Origin: Cryomorphaceae bacterium
GTDB taxonomy: Bacteria > Bacteroidota > Bacteroidia > Flavobacteriales_D > Sanyastnellaceae
Direction of reading: 5' to 3'
Assembly: GCA_016124575.1 (NCBI GenBank)
Contig: WGNM01000042.1
Location: 1-62,449, forward strand
Length of the DNA: 62,449 bases
Shown here: one piece after another, positions 49,170 through 58,123 of the stretch
How the letters are laid out: each line of letters opens with the position of its first letter
Position numbering within the stretch: the stretch's first letter is position 1
The notes under the pieces: model-generated
The model's database searches: none
What the model was told of the DNA's origin: nothing
What the model saw: the letters and a program-made list of their open reading frames with translations, nothing else
Position numbers and translations under genes: made by a program

Positions 49170-50714
49170 ATGAGCCAAAATGACGTTATTTTCAAGGGAC
49201 ACCCTCAGGGATTAAGTACCCTATTCTTTTCCGAAATGTGGGAGCGCTTCTGCTATTATGGAATGCGCACGTTGCTTACATTGTATTTGGTAAAGTCGCT
49301 ACTAAAAGGAGATGCTGAAGCAAGCTTGATGTATGGAGCGTACACTGCGCTTGTATATGCTGCACCGGTTTTAGGTGGACGTATGGCAGACAAATTTTTG
49401 GGATATCGCTACGCGATTCTTTTGGGTGCTGTGCTTATGTCTATTGGAGAGTTCATGATCCTTGGTGGCGACGAATCATGGCTACTTATCGGAATGGGAG
49501 CTATCATCGTTGGAAATGGTTATTTCAAGGCAAACATCTCAACCATTGTTGGGAAATTGTATGGTGATGGTGATGGACGTCGTGACTCAGGATTTACCAT
49601 CTTCTACATCGGCATCAACGTTGGTGCGGCTTTGGCTACATCGGTGGTAGCTTATGTTGGAGAGACTTACGGATTTGATAAAGGCTTCGGATTGGCTGGT
49701 ATCGGCATGATGGCTGGTGCTTTGATTTTTTGGTCTGGAAGAAAAAATTATGCTGCCGCTCCTGGATTGGATTTCCGTGAAGAAGGATTGAAGAAAGTAG
49801 CTGGACCATTGAACATGATTCACCTTATCACAATTGGCTCAATTCTTTTGATTCCAGTGTGTTACCTCTTGATTTCAAAGAACACTTTTGTAATGAATCT
49901 TGAAGGAACGCCTTTCGCAGGCTTGGTTGATAATCCTTCGGAGTTCAACTTCCCATTGATGATGATCTTGCTTTGTTCGTTGTTCTTCTATGTTGCGTTC
50001 AGCTTGATTCGCGCTGGTGCTAAGGAAGGCAAAGTATGGCGCGACCGCATGATTGCATTGGTTATCTTCATGGTAATAAATGTTGTTTTCTGGGCATGTT
50101 TCGAACAAGCGGGTACTTCTCTTACCCTTTTCGCAGATCGCAATGTAAGTCGTGACATCCTCGGATGGACCATGCCTGCTAGTATGACACAGTTTTTCAA
50201 TCCGCTATTCATCATCATATTTGGAACTATATTTTCAGTTATGTGGGTGAAATTGGATAAGATGGGCAAAAACCCGAGCATTCCAATCAAATTTGCTTTG
50301 GGTATCTTCCAACTGGGATTGGGATTCTTGGTAACCATTATCGGTGCTCAAATGGCGACTGAATACATGGTTCCACTTTTGACTTTGGTATTCCTTTACT
50401 TGTTGCATACCACGGGTGAATTATTCCTCTCTCCTATTGGACTATCAATGGTGACCAAACTTTCACCGAAGAGCATGGCTGGAACGGCTATGGGTGGATG
50501 GTTTTTGAGCTTCGCGATTGCCAACTATGTGGCAGGAGGTATTGCCACATTAACGGGTGGACATGGAGACGATGGTGTTGCGCTCACACTCGCTGAAGGA
50601 TTGGATAAATACACCTCTGTATTCTCAAATCTCGGGTTTGTATTGATAGGCTTTTCTGTGCTGATCGTCATCCTCAGTAAACCCCTCAACAAGCTTATGC
50701 ACGGTGTCGTATAA
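49170..50714 (+). CDS. Proton-dependent di/tripeptide transporter (POT/PTR2)
   Basis: A 514-residue inner-membrane transporter with about 12-14 helices. The ExxER motif of the family is FFSEMWERFCYYGMRTLLTL, and GYFKANISTIVGKLYGDGDG and SGFTIFYIGINVGAALATSV are the PTR2 signature blocks. It imports di- and tripeptides with protons. The start at 49170 (SQNDVIFKGHPQGLSTLFFS) was chosen because the ExxER motif follows at the usual distance; in-frame codons upstream are unconserved. It lies downstream of the second DPPIV gene and is followed by a strong terminator, so the peptidase-transporter pair ends there. Confidence 0.95.
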   Translation: MSQNDVIFKGHPQGLSTLFFSEMWERFCYYGMRTLLTLYLVKSLLKGDAEASLMYGAYTALVYAAPVLGGRMADKFLGYRYAILLGAVLMSIGEFMILGGDESWLLIGMGAIIVGNGYFKANISTIVGKLYGDGDGRRDSGFTIFYIGINVGAALATSVVAYVGETYGFDKGFGLAGIGMMAGALIFWSGRKNYAAAPGLDFREEGLKKVAGPLNMIHLITIGSILLIPVCYLLISKNTFVMNLEGTPFAGLVDNPSEFNFPLMMILLCSLFFYVAFSLIRAGAKEGKVWRDRMIALVIFMVINVVFWACFEQAGTSLTLFADRNVSRDILGWTMPASMTQFFNPLFIIIFGTIFSVMWVKLDKMGKNPSIPIKFALGIFQLGLGFLVTIIGAQMATEYMVPLLTLVFLYLLHTTGELFLSPIGLSMVTKLSPKSMAGTAMGGWFLSFAIANYVAGGIATLTGGHGDDGVALTLAEGLDKYTSVFSNLGFVLIGFSVLIVILSKPLNKLMHGVV

Positions 50715-50736
50715 CATCGCTTAACATCTTTCATGA

Positions 50737-50767
50737 AAAGAGCACCCTTTTAGGTGCTCTTTTTTTT
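50737..50767 (+). terminator. Rho-independent terminator after the peptide transporter
   Basis: A 10-bp perfect stem AAAGAGCACC / GGTGCTCTTT around a 6-nt loop, followed by a T-run. It ends the DPPIV-POT unit. Confidence 0.85.
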
Positions 50768-50827
50768 GCATCTTTGAAAACGGAACATTTTTTGATTTGT
50801 CCGTATACTCGAAAAAAAATTAGATCA

Positions 50828-51370
50828 ATGAAACATCTTTTCATCGCTTTTAGCATGCTTTTATCTGTCGCGACATTTGCGCAAACAGCTGAAATAAACT
50901 GGATGACTATTGAAGAAGCAGTTGCGGCTCAAAAGAAATCGCCAAAGAAAATTATGATTGACGTTTACACACAATGGTGTGGCCCGTGTAAAATGATGAT
51001 GAAGAATACCTTCACCAATCCAGATGTCATTGGCTACGTCAACAAAAATTTTTACGCTGTTAAGTTCGATGCTGAATCGGCGAAAGATGTAACCTTTAAA
51101 GGTACTGTGTACAAAAACTCAAGCTACAACCCTGCTGCAACGGGCAGAAATGGCGTTCATGACTTTGCCCGTGCTCTCAAGGTTAGCGCCTATCCGACGC
51201 TTGTTTACCTCGACGAAGATTTGAATATGATTGCCCCTATCAAAGGTTATCAAACACCTCAGCAAATAGAACTTTACCTTAAGTTCTTCGCTTCAAACAA
51301 ATATCAAACAGTGAAAACTCAGCCAGAATGGGAAGCTTATCAAGCTGCTTTTAAACCTGAGTTCAAATAA
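50828..51370 (+). CDS. Exported thioredoxin-like protein with CGPC
   Basis: A 180-residue exported protein (signal MKHLFIAFSMLLSVATFAQ). DVYTQWCGPCKMMMKNTFTN contains the WCGPC active site (C51, C54) of thioredoxin folds, and SAYPTLVYLDED holds the cis-Pro. TFTNPDVIGYVNKNFYAVKF is the helix-strand of the DUF255/thioredoxin_7 type often seen in Bacteroidota periplasmic proteins. It may reduce or isomerise disulfides in the periplasm, although a CGPC site suggests a reductase; the electron donor is unknown. It has its own terminator (51386-51414). Confidence 0.9.
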   Translation: MKHLFIAFSMLLSVATFAQTAEINWMTIEEAVAAQKKSPKKIMIDVYTQWCGPCKMMMKNTFTNPDVIGYVNKNFYAVKFDAESAKDVTFKGTVYKNSSYNPAATGRNGVHDFARALKVSAYPTLVYLDEDLNMIAPIKGYQTPQQIELYLKFFASNKYQTVKTQPEWEAYQAAFKPEFK

Positions 51371-51385
51371 TCTGTTATAACTTCG

Positions 51386-51414
51386 AAAAGGCTCTCTTTT
51401 GAGCCTTTTTTTTT
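51386..51414 (+). terminator. Rho-independent terminator after the thioredoxin-like gene
   Basis: AAAAGGCTC and GAGCCTTTT form a 9-bp stem around TCTTTT, followed by a T-run. It lies 15 nt after the stop. Confidence 0.85.
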
Positions 51415-51505
51415 GAAACTTTTTAACGTGCGTTTAGTATAAAGTTCAGTATGAATTCTTGCTATATTGCACACCGATTCACCCAATAAAAAAACAAGCA
51501 TCCCA

Positions 51506-52792
51506 ATGAGCGAAATCGCGCGGATTATCTTGGATGGCATTGAGTACGAACTCCCGGTTTTTGAAGGAACCGAAGGAGAAAAAGCCATCGACATTTCAAG
51601 CCTCAGAGCTAAATCTGGTTACATCACATTAGATTCTGGTTACAAAAACACTGGATCAACCAAAAGCTCCATCACTTTTCTGGATGGTGAAAAAGGTATT
51701 CTGCACTACCGTGGATACCCAATCGAACAACTTGCTGAAAAAGCGAGCTTCCTTGAGGTGTCTTATTTGCTGATCTACGGTGAATTGCCGAATGTTGAGC
51801 AACTGGAATGGTTTACCAAAAGCATCACCATGCACACCCTTGTGCATGAAGATATGCGCCGTTTCTTCGAAGCGTTTCCTACCGGAGCTCACCCAATGGG
51901 TATCTTGTCGTCGATGATTTCTAGCCTTTCTACGTTCTATCCAGAGTCGCAAAACCCGAATCGTCCGTACAAAGACATCGAGAAAACAATACACCGCTTG
52001 ATCGCGAAGATGCCTACTTTGGCTGCACAAGCGTTTAAAAACTCTCAGGGACATCCTATCAACTACCCAAATAACAAGTTGTCGTATACTTCGAACTTCT
52101 TGCATATGATGTATGCGTTGCCTTCGAACGACTATGAAGTAGATCCTGTAGTTGAAGATGCTCTAAACAAACTACTTATCCTACACGCCGACCACGAACA
52201 AAACTGCTCTGCTTCAACAGTACGCATCGTTGGTTCTTCGCAAGCCAACCTGTACTCGTCTGTTTCTGCTGGTATCGCCGCCCTTTGGGGTCCACTTCAC
52301 GGTGGTGCGAACCAAGAAGTAATCGAAATGCTTGAAACCATCAAAGCTGATGGCGGTGGTTTGCAGAAATGGGTTGACAAAGCGAAAGACAAAACTGATT
52401 CTTTCCGTTTGATGGGCTTCGGACACCGTGTGTACAAGAACTTTGACCCTCGTGCGAAAATCATCAAAAAAGCTGCCGACGATGTATTGGTGAAGCTTGG
52501 TGTCGATGATCCAGTGCTTGATATCGCTAAACAACTTGAAGAAGTTGCTTTGAAAGATCCATACTTCATTGAGCGTGGTTTATACCCGAACGTAGATTTC
52601 TACAGCGGTATCATCTACCGTGCGCTCGGCATTCCTACCGATATGTTCACAGTGATGTTCGCTATCGGACGTCTGCCGGGATGGATAGCTCAATGGAAAG
52701 AAATGATCGAAGCAGGTGACCCTATCGGTCGTCCACGTCAAATTTATACCGGTGCAACAGCACGGGATTACGTAGAATTGAAAAACCGTTAA
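51506..52792 (+). CDS. gltA: Citrate synthase GltA
   Basis: A 428-residue type II citrate synthase for the first TCA step. The N-terminal beta domain (SEIARIILDGIEYELPVFEG) is typical of Gram-negative hexameric enzymes. LHADHEQNCSASTVRIVGSS and ALWGPLHGGANQEVIEML give the first catalytic His, GFGHRVYKNFDPRAKIIK the second His, and PNVDFYSGIIYRALG the catalytic Asp. The start at 51506 was taken from the conserved N-terminus; upstream in-frame residues are unconserved. A strong terminator follows the stop at 6 nt. Confidence 0.95.
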   Translation: MSEIARIILDGIEYELPVFEGTEGEKAIDISSLRAKSGYITLDSGYKNTGSTKSSITFLDGEKGILHYRGYPIEQLAEKASFLEVSYLLIYGELPNVEQLEWFTKSITMHTLVHEDMRRFFEAFPTGAHPMGILSSMISSLSTFYPESQNPNRPYKDIEKTIHRLIAKMPTLAAQAFKNSQGHPINYPNNKLSYTSNFLHMMYALPSNDYEVDPVVEDALNKLLILHADHEQNCSASTVRIVGSSQANLYSSVSAGIAALWGPLHGGANQEVIEMLETIKADGGGLQKWVDKAKDKTDSFRLMGFGHRVYKNFDPRAKIIKKAADDVLVKLGVDDPVLDIAKQLEEVALKDPYFIERGLYPNVDFYSGIIYRALGIPTDMFTVMFAIGRLPGWIAQWKEMIEAGDPIGRPRQIYTGATARDYVELKNR

Positions 52793-52798
52793 TATCTT

Positions 52799-52826
52799 AG
52801 GCCCTCCAAATGAGGGCCTTTTTTTT
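52799..52826 (+). terminator. Rho-independent terminator after gltA
   Basis: An 8-bp perfect stem AGGCCCTC / GAGGGCCT around CAAAT followed by a run of T. It ends only 5 nt before the ATG of the enoyl-CoA hydratase gene, so this hairpin also lies in the upstream region of the next gene. Confidence 0.9.
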
Positions 52827-52831
52827 ATATC

Positions 52832-53590
52832 ATGACCGAAGGATACGTAACAACCAAGATTGATAGCGCTATTGCGACTATTGAGTTTTTCCACCCACAA
52901 AGCAATTCATTGCCAGGAACATTGTTAGCAGGCATAGCCGATGCAATACATGCAGCTGGTAATAACAATGATGTTAAAGTAATCGTCTTGCAATCTGCCG
53001 GCGAGAAAGCCTTTTGTGCAGGTGCTAGCTTTGATGAGTTGGTGAGCATTGACGATGAACCAACAGGACAGAAATTCTTTTCTGGTTTTGCGAATGTGAT
53101 CAATGCCGCCAGAAAATGTCCGAAATTGATCATCGGACGTGTACATGGAAAAGCTGTGGGTGGCGGTGTCGGACTAGCTTCTGCTGTCGATTATTGCTTG
53201 GCAAATTCCAATGCGGCTGTTAAACTCAGTGAGTTGGCTGTCGGTATCGGTCCTTTCGTTGTTGGCCCAGCGGTGGAAAGAAAAATTGGCACCAGCGCCA
53301 TGAGTCAATTGGCAATCGATGCAACGTCATGGAGAAGTGCTGAATGGGCTGCACAGCGCGGCTTGTACGCCGAGGTATTCAACAATACCGAAGAATTGGA
53401 TGAGGCAGTGACCAAATTAGCGAATCGCTTGGCAACATCTAACCCTGAAGCGATGTTGATGCTCAAGAAAATCTTCTGGCATGGAACAGACCATTGGGAC
53501 ACTCTCTTGACTGAAAGAGCAGGAATGAGTGGAAAACTGGTACTGAGCGATTTTACGCGCAATGCGATTGCTCAGTTTAAAGCGAAGTAG
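52832..53590 (+). CDS. Enoyl-CoA hydratase/isomerase family protein
   Basis: A 252-residue crotonase-fold protein. FFHPQSNSLPGTLLAGIADA opens it; VIVLQSAGEKAFCAGASFDE is the first oxyanion-hole block (FCAGASF) and GRVHGKAVGGGVGLASAVDY the second. SELAVGIGPFVVGPAVERKI holds the acid/base region, where the classical Glu positions are replaced or shifted (ELAVGIGP), so hydratase versus isomerase or another acyl-CoA reaction is open. It starts immediately after the gltA terminator, and its message must begin inside or before that hairpin. It overlaps the convergent secreted-protein gene by 14 nt. Confidence 0.85.
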   Translation: MTEGYVTTKIDSAIATIEFFHPQSNSLPGTLLAGIADAIHAAGNNNDVKVIVLQSAGEKAFCAGASFDELVSIDDEPTGQKFFSGFANVINAARKCPKLIIGRVHGKAVGGGVGLASAVDYCLANSNAAVKLSELAVGIGPFVVGPAVERKIGTSAMSQLAIDATSWRSAEWAAQRGLYAEVFNNTEELDEAVTKLANRLATSNPEAMLMLKKIFWHGTDHWDTLLTERAGMSGKLVLSDFTRNAIAQFKAK

Positions 53591-54272
53591 CGGATTTGTT
53601 GTAGACGTCGATGGCCATCCAACGCGCGTCGCGAATAGGCTCCACCAATAAGAAACTGCCACCTCCCATCAACACCCCCAATAACATGGCCGGTGTGAAT
53701 CGAAATGCCGTTTCGCCGAGTCCGACAAAGCCACTTGTAAACAACCCTGCGCCTGATAATTGAAGTCCGACCTGACACCACTGATACGTCCGCGAACGCT
53801 TCAAATGCCCAAGCGACTCAGCATTGCTAGACAAATCAAGACGTAGATTGGAGTAATTAACGCGTTTGGCTATTCCTTCTTCATTGCTATAGAAATCGAT
53901 TCTCTGACCAGAGGCCATACCCTTTTGAGGTTTACGTGATTTATTAAAACCTGGCAGTGTGGTTCCATAAACGTTCATGTCGACCTCTTCGAAAAGTGAA
54001 ATGGGCGTTTTTTGGAATCGAAAGGCCCAATGCTCCTCCCCTTTCTTCAGATCAGAAACATTGATAAAATATCCATTCTGATTTTTTATAGCGGCTATCT
54101 CATTGGTGCAGAAAAACCCAACATCGGTTTTAAAACCTGTCTCTTTAAGGATTTCTGTTCGGTAAGTAATATCCTCTGTAAATATTGATTCACCGCGTGC
54201 AAGCAAGACAAAATTCTCTTGTGCATCGGCAAAGAAGGGCATAAAAAGGAAACACAGTAAAACTGCGCGCAT
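53577..54272 (-). CDS. Exported protein of unknown function
   Basis: A 231-residue exported protein (signal MRAVLLCFLFMPFFADAQ). ENFVLLARGESIFTEDITYR starts the mature part; GYFINVSDLKKGEEHWAFRF and TPISLFEEVDMNVYGTT follow. The C-terminal third has two hydrophobic segments (VGLQLSGAGLFTSGFVGLG and FTPAMLLGVLMGGGSFLLVE) that may be membrane spans or re-entrant loops. No family recognised. It lies on the same strand as the alpha/beta hydrolase (18 nt between) and overlaps the enoyl-CoA hydratase gene tail-to-tail by 14 nt. Confidence 0.7.
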   Translation of the reverse strand: MRAVLLCFLFMPFFADAQENFVLLARGESIFTEDITYRTEILKETGFKTDVGFFCTNEIAAIKNQNGYFINVSDLKKGEEHWAFRFQKTPISLFEEVDMNVYGTTLPGFNKSRKPQKGMASGQRIDFYSNEEGIAKRVNYSNLRLDLSSNAESLGHLKRSRTYQWCQVGLQLSGAGLFTSGFVGLGETAFRFTPAMLLGVLMGGGSFLLVEPIRDARWMAIDVYNKSATSL

Positions 54273-54290
54273 AAGGATCTTTTTTGTTCT

Positions 54291-54992
54291 TCAACGAACA
54301 AAAGACCGCTTGGTTTCAATTAGATGATCAATTTCGCTTTGAATCAATGCACTCAATTCTTCTGGCTTCTCCCAAGTCATGAAATGTCCGGCACCTGGCA
54401 AGACAATTGGCTGTGCCATTTTCTGACTTTTGAAGAGTTTATCATCTCCACCAACAATCTGCACATAAGGGTAGTTGAATTCCTTTGGCTTCCAATCCAA
54501 AATAGCATTAACCGCAAAGTGCAAGAAATCAGGCCCATACCCTTCGAGCATTTCAAAAAAAAGCGCTTTATCTTCTTCATTCTTGAACCCCATAAAGGTA
54601 TTGGCCATTCTATTCAGTGCATGCATCTGACGGGGAGAAAACCATTGTCCGATGCGTATGGCCGATAAATTCTTCAACAAAGCAGGAAATTCATGTCGGC
54701 CTGTTGGCGCAGAGAGCAGTATCAAATGATCAGCAGGTTTTACGCGCATCAACTCAGTTGCCATCATCCCTCCCATTGAACTGCCGATGTAAATGTTCCT
54801 CTCTGTTTCAATGTTCTCAGCGAGCCATGAAGCATAGTCAGATAACGTTTTAGCCTGGGGCAGATGACGCCATTCGTGGTAGTGGTGAGTAACCTTTTCT
54901 ACTTTGATTTTGGAGAATAAACGGCGGTCGGCGCCCATACCGGGCAGCCAGTGGACATTGAACTCAAACTCGGATGATGGAACACTACTCAT
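54291..54992 (-). CDS. Alpha/beta hydrolase family protein
   Basis: A 233-residue cytoplasmic hydrolase. NVHWLPGMGADRRLFSKIKV gives the first strand and oxyanion region; YIGSSMGGMMATELMRVKPA is the nucleophile elbow GSSMGG; VQIVGGDDKLFKS contains the likely acidic residue and LPGAGHFMTWEKPEE the His. The body is compact, with a small cap region (ALNRMANTFMGFKNEEDKAL). The substrate is unknown. It is encoded upstream of the unknown exported protein with an 18-nt gap and is divergent to no gene, as the choice-of-anchor L gene lies on the same strand further upstream. Confidence 0.8.
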   Translation of the reverse strand: MSSVPSSEFEFNVHWLPGMGADRRLFSKIKVEKVTHHYHEWRHLPQAKTLSDYASWLAENIETERNIYIGSSMGGMMATELMRVKPADHLILLSAPTGRHEFPALLKNLSAIRIGQWFSPRQMHALNRMANTFMGFKNEEDKALFFEMLEGYGPDFLHFAVNAILDWKPKEFNYPYVQIVGGDDKLFKSQKMAQPIVLPGAGHFMTWEKPEELSALIQSEIDHLIETKRSFVR

Positions 54993-55056
54993 GTGCGATT
55001 GTCGCTTGGAAAATTAACAAAGTAATGACCGAATCGTTCAGAAAATTTAGAAAAGA

Positions 55057-56025
55057 CTATTCGAAAAGTTGCAAAAACGCAAGGATATCCAACACATTGG
55101 TAATGCCATCGCCATTGATGTCGGCGGTGCATGAAGCCTCGCACCCATAGTCAGCAATCAAAATCAATAAATCACTTACATCGGCGTAGCCATCACCATT
55201 GAAATCGCCCGGTCCTCCTGGGGCGACAGGAATGACAGAAGTAAAAGAACCTGCCTTGAGCAAAACAACAGATTCTAAAGCTGAATCTGAACCGTCGGCA
55301 ATAGCCAGTCGAATATGGTACGTCTCACCGATTTGCAACCCATTTAATTCTGCTGTCAATACTGTAGTGTAACCGTTAATGAAGATATTCTGGTTGAGTG
55401 GATTGTTGATGTACAATTCTGAGTTAATGTTTGGATTCACAGAACTTACAGTGATGGGCAAGGCTGGATCTGAATCAGGGACAACGGCAACATTTATCGC
55501 TCCATTTGAATAGGGTCCGCTGATACCTGGTCCGCTCACAAAAAAGCCGAATACATCATTAAATGGGGAGTTTATCCAAGTAAGATATTCATCTGACCCA
55601 AATGAGTAGGAGAATGAAAGATTGTCGCCAAATGGAATGAAATCAAAATCAAGAGCTGCAATATCATTTACCGCACTCACAGTAAAGCCCTGACCAATTA
55701 AAGCGGGAACCGACTGTGCTACCGATAATAAATCAATATCTTCATAAACTCCTGATCCGAAAGGAACTTCATTACCACCGCCCGAAATAACATTCTCCGC
55801 GATAGCTGAACTCAAAACGATTCCGCTGTCTAACCCCATGAACTCGCCACCGGCAAACGCTGTTCGCTGTCCATCAAATCCTGAAAAAACAACATTGCTC
55901 ACAAGAATTCCATTGCCGAGCAAAAACTCGCTTACCATTTCTTCAGGTGTACCTGGCTCTCTCAATTCCAATTGAGCATGTGAAAACAGAGGTGCGAAGA
56001 AAACAAGTAGAATTAACTTTTTCAT
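55057..56025 (-). CDS. Choice-of-anchor L domain protein with dockerin-like C-terminus
   Basis: A 322-residue exported protein (signal MKKLILLVFFAPLFSHAQ). Residues about 30-240 match the 'choice-of-anchor L' domain: FLLGNGILVSNVVFSGFDGQ, DSGIVLSSA, then ISGGGNEVP, AALDFDFIPFGDNLSFSYSF, SDEYLTWINSPFNDVFGFFV. The name reflects that members carry varied C-terminal anchors; here it is a pair of dockerin-like Ca loops, GDFNGDGYADVSDLLILIAD and ADINGDGITNVLDILAFLQL, separated by YGCEASC. The same tail type ends the haloperoxidase at 9240. No T9SS domain, so secretion beyond the periplasm is open. Divergent from the SiaCAB operon. Confidence 0.85.
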   Translation of the reverse strand: MKKLILLVFFAPLFSHAQLELREPGTPEEMVSEFLLGNGILVSNVVFSGFDGQRTAFAGGEFMGLDSGIVLSSAIAENVISGGGNEVPFGSGVYEDIDLLSVAQSVPALIGQGFTVSAVNDIAALDFDFIPFGDNLSFSYSFGSDEYLTWINSPFNDVFGFFVSGPGISGPYSNGAINVAVVPDSDPALPITVSSVNPNINSELYINNPLNQNIFINGYTTVLTAELNGLQIGETYHIRLAIADGSDSALESVVLLKAGSFTSVIPVAPGGPGDFNGDGYADVSDLLILIADYGCEASCTADINGDGITNVLDILAFLQLFE

Positions 56026-56115
56026 GGGGCTGATTTTGATGGTAATATACAAAATCATATTTCAGTCGGAACTTTTTAGTGACAACAAACGTATCAAGAC
56101 ACAATCCTGATCGCC

Positions 56116-56493
56116 ATGAAGACTACAATATCACAAGGTTCAAAAACACTACCTAAAATCACATTCGACCCCGACCAGTGTGAATTACGCATTGAAGGTT
56201 GGTCATTCAGTGAGAAGCCTCAGACAATTTTTGATCCCGTATTGAAACTTATCGATGAGTTTATATCGGAAACCAACAAGGGCATATCAATGCATGTATC
56301 TCTCCAATGTTTCAACACAGCAAGTGGGAAATGCTTGATGAACATTGCCCAAGTTATAGGGAATCAGCAAGGTAACAATACCATCTATTGGCATTTTGAT
56401 GCTGAAGATGAAGAAACACGAGAATGGGGTGAAGACATTTCGCATGCGACTGGTATTCCTTTTCAGTTCGTTTCTCTTTCGTCATCGAATTAA
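56116..56493 (+). CDS. siaC: SiaC-type regulatory phosphoprotein (DUF1987)
   Basis: A 125-residue SiaC-family protein (DUF1987). ISQGSKTLPKITFDPDQCEL followed by RIEGWSFSEKPQTIFDPVLK and ISMHVSLQCFNTASGKCLMN is the family pattern; the Thr/Ser in FNTASGK corresponds to the phosphorylated region of Pseudomonas aeruginosa SiaC. Family knowledge: SiaB phosphorylates SiaC, SiaA removes the phosphate, and dephosphorylated SiaC activates the diguanylate cyclase SiaD. No GGDEF gene is in this window. It is the first gene of an operon, 9 nt before the SiaA-like gene. Confidence 0.85.
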   Translation: MKTTISQGSKTLPKITFDPDQCELRIEGWSFSEKPQTIFDPVLKLIDEFISETNKGISMHVSLQCFNTASGKCLMNIAQVIGNQQGNNTIYWHFDAEDEETREWGEDISHATGIPFQFVSLSSSN

Positions 56494-56502
56494 TTTCAGA
56501 AC

Positions 56503-58122
56503 ATGACTTCTTTTTCTAAGTCTGTTTGGTTCTATGCCCTCTTTGGGGCATGCTTTGGTGCATTGTTTCCAATTCTGGCTTTGTTCATGACAATTCGTGA
56601 GCAAGACATGACTTGGAGTCTGCAAAACATCAAACTACTTCATCAAAACAACTCACTCTTTTTTATCATCGATTCTGCCCCGCTCGTTTTGGGTGCTGTA
56701 TTCGCTGTGATAGGTGTTTTCACGAAAAATCAAATCGAATACTTAGCAACTCTTTCTGAGCTAGAACGAAACTTGAGAGATAATTACTACAATGCATCGC
56801 ACAAGTTCACTCTCAGAAAACTGCGTATAACGTATGTCTCTTTGTTCTTTGTGGTAGGTACCATGATCGTTGGTGGGTTGTTTTTGGTAATGAACAATTG
56901 CTACCACGACACCAACAAATTGAACCTTTTTAGAGAGGTGCAATCGATGTATGGTATTCTGGGTGATTCTTCGGTAGACGCACCCGAGCAAATGCAACAC
57001 GAATACAAACGCATCAGTAGCTTATACAACCTCAACGCATATCCTGAAATAAAAACTGAACTCGATTTGCTTTATGCACAAAGCTTGGAGGCAACCTCAT
57101 TCACGGGGGTCGATTACAATGCTGCACTGGCTAATATGTCGGCTTTTCATGTGGATTTCTACAAACAACACAAGGAAAACCAAATGTTTGTTTCTGTTTC
57201 GTGCGGAGTGTTGGTGTTGGTCATTATTTCACTTCTGGTATTTACCCATTTCTACTTCTTTGCTCCGAATTTTCTATTGCTCCAAAAGGCAATTATTGAA
57301 AACACAGCCGCTCGACACCTCATTCAAAAACAAGCGAACGAATTGCAATTGGCAAAAGATGAAAACGACGAAATACTGAAACAGCTTCGATTAAACCTTT
57401 CAACGGCTGAACATATCCGGGATGTTTTGAAGGTATATAAAAAGCCTTTGCCAGAGATCTTTGGTGAGGTTTTCCATATCGACAAACCAATGCAAACCCT
57501 TTCTGGCGACTACATTTGGTACAACGAGCGTTCAAAGGATGTTAAAACGATGATTCTTGGCGACTGCGTCGGACACGGCGTTGCAGGAACATTGCTGTCT
57601 ACGCTTTATGAAGAGTTCATCGAACAAATTGAGCCATTGGGCCTATCGCCAGATGCTTTTATCGTTGAACTGGATGACCGGATAAAATCTCATCTTTCTC
57701 ATCTTGACGGACTCGACCAATTTACCTGTGAAGTTGGTGTAGTGGTGCTAGACAAGTCGAAGAAAAAGGCCTGGTTCTCTGGTTCAAATACTGACCTGAT
57801 AGTGGTGAACGGAAAATGTGAGACCTATAAATCTCAACGTTTTAGCATCGGCTCCTATAAAAACCAAGAACGTCCGTTCTGCTACGAAATCGACCTGCAT
57901 GCTGGCGATTGGTTGGTGATGTATTCAGATGGATACAAAAACCTGATCAACAACCAACATCAGCGAATGGGGATCACGAATGCTCACAACTTGTTGCTGC
58001 AATGCAAGTCTGATAGTGGTGAGCAATACCAAGTGCAACTCGAAAATGAAATAAACTCTTTTCTCTCCGGTGCCAAAAGTTATGATGACATGACGATTGT
58101 TGGCATCAAAATACCTGAGTAA
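56503..58122 (+). CDS. siaA: SiaA-like membrane PP2C/SpoIIE phosphatase
   Basis: A 539-residue membrane protein. About four hydrophobic helices are seen: near 8-30 (WFYALFGACFGALFPILALF), 53-73 (FFIIDSAPLVLGAVFAVIGV), 110-130 and 229-252 (VSVSCGVLVLVIISLLVFTH). An extracytoplasmic stretch of ~95 residues lies between the last two, a coiled coil near 265-310, and a PP2C/SpoIIE phosphatase domain from ~325 to the end: LSGDYIWYNE, MILGDCVGHGVAGTLLSTLY, WLVMYSDGYKNL and YDDMTIVGIKI contain the metal-binding Asp residues. It probably dephosphorylates SiaC after sensing an external cue. Siting, not full identity, supports the siaA name; the sensor differs from the 2-TM/HAMP form in P. aeruginosa. 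Confidence 0.8.
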   Translation: MTSFSKSVWFYALFGACFGALFPILALFMTIREQDMTWSLQNIKLLHQNNSLFFIIDSAPLVLGAVFAVIGVFTKNQIEYLATLSELERNLRDNYYNASHKFTLRKLRITYVSLFFVVGTMIVGGLFLVMNNCYHDTNKLNLFREVQSMYGILGDSSVDAPEQMQHEYKRISSLYNLNAYPEIKTELDLLYAQSLEATSFTGVDYNAALANMSAFHVDFYKQHKENQMFVSVSCGVLVLVIISLLVFTHFYFFAPNFLLLQKAIIENTAARHLIQKQANELQLAKDENDEILKQLRLNLSTAEHIRDVLKVYKKPLPEIFGEVFHIDKPMQTLSGDYIWYNERSKDVKTMILGDCVGHGVAGTLLSTLYEEFIEQIEPLGLSPDAFIVELDDRIKSHLSHLDGLDQFTCEVGVVVLDKSKKKAWFSGSNTDLIVVNGKCETYKSQRFSIGSYKNQERPFCYEIDLHAGDWLVMYSDGYKNLINNQHQRMGITNAHNLLLQCKSDSGEQYQVQLENEINSFLSGAKSYDDMTIVGIKIPE

Positions 58123-58123
58123 C

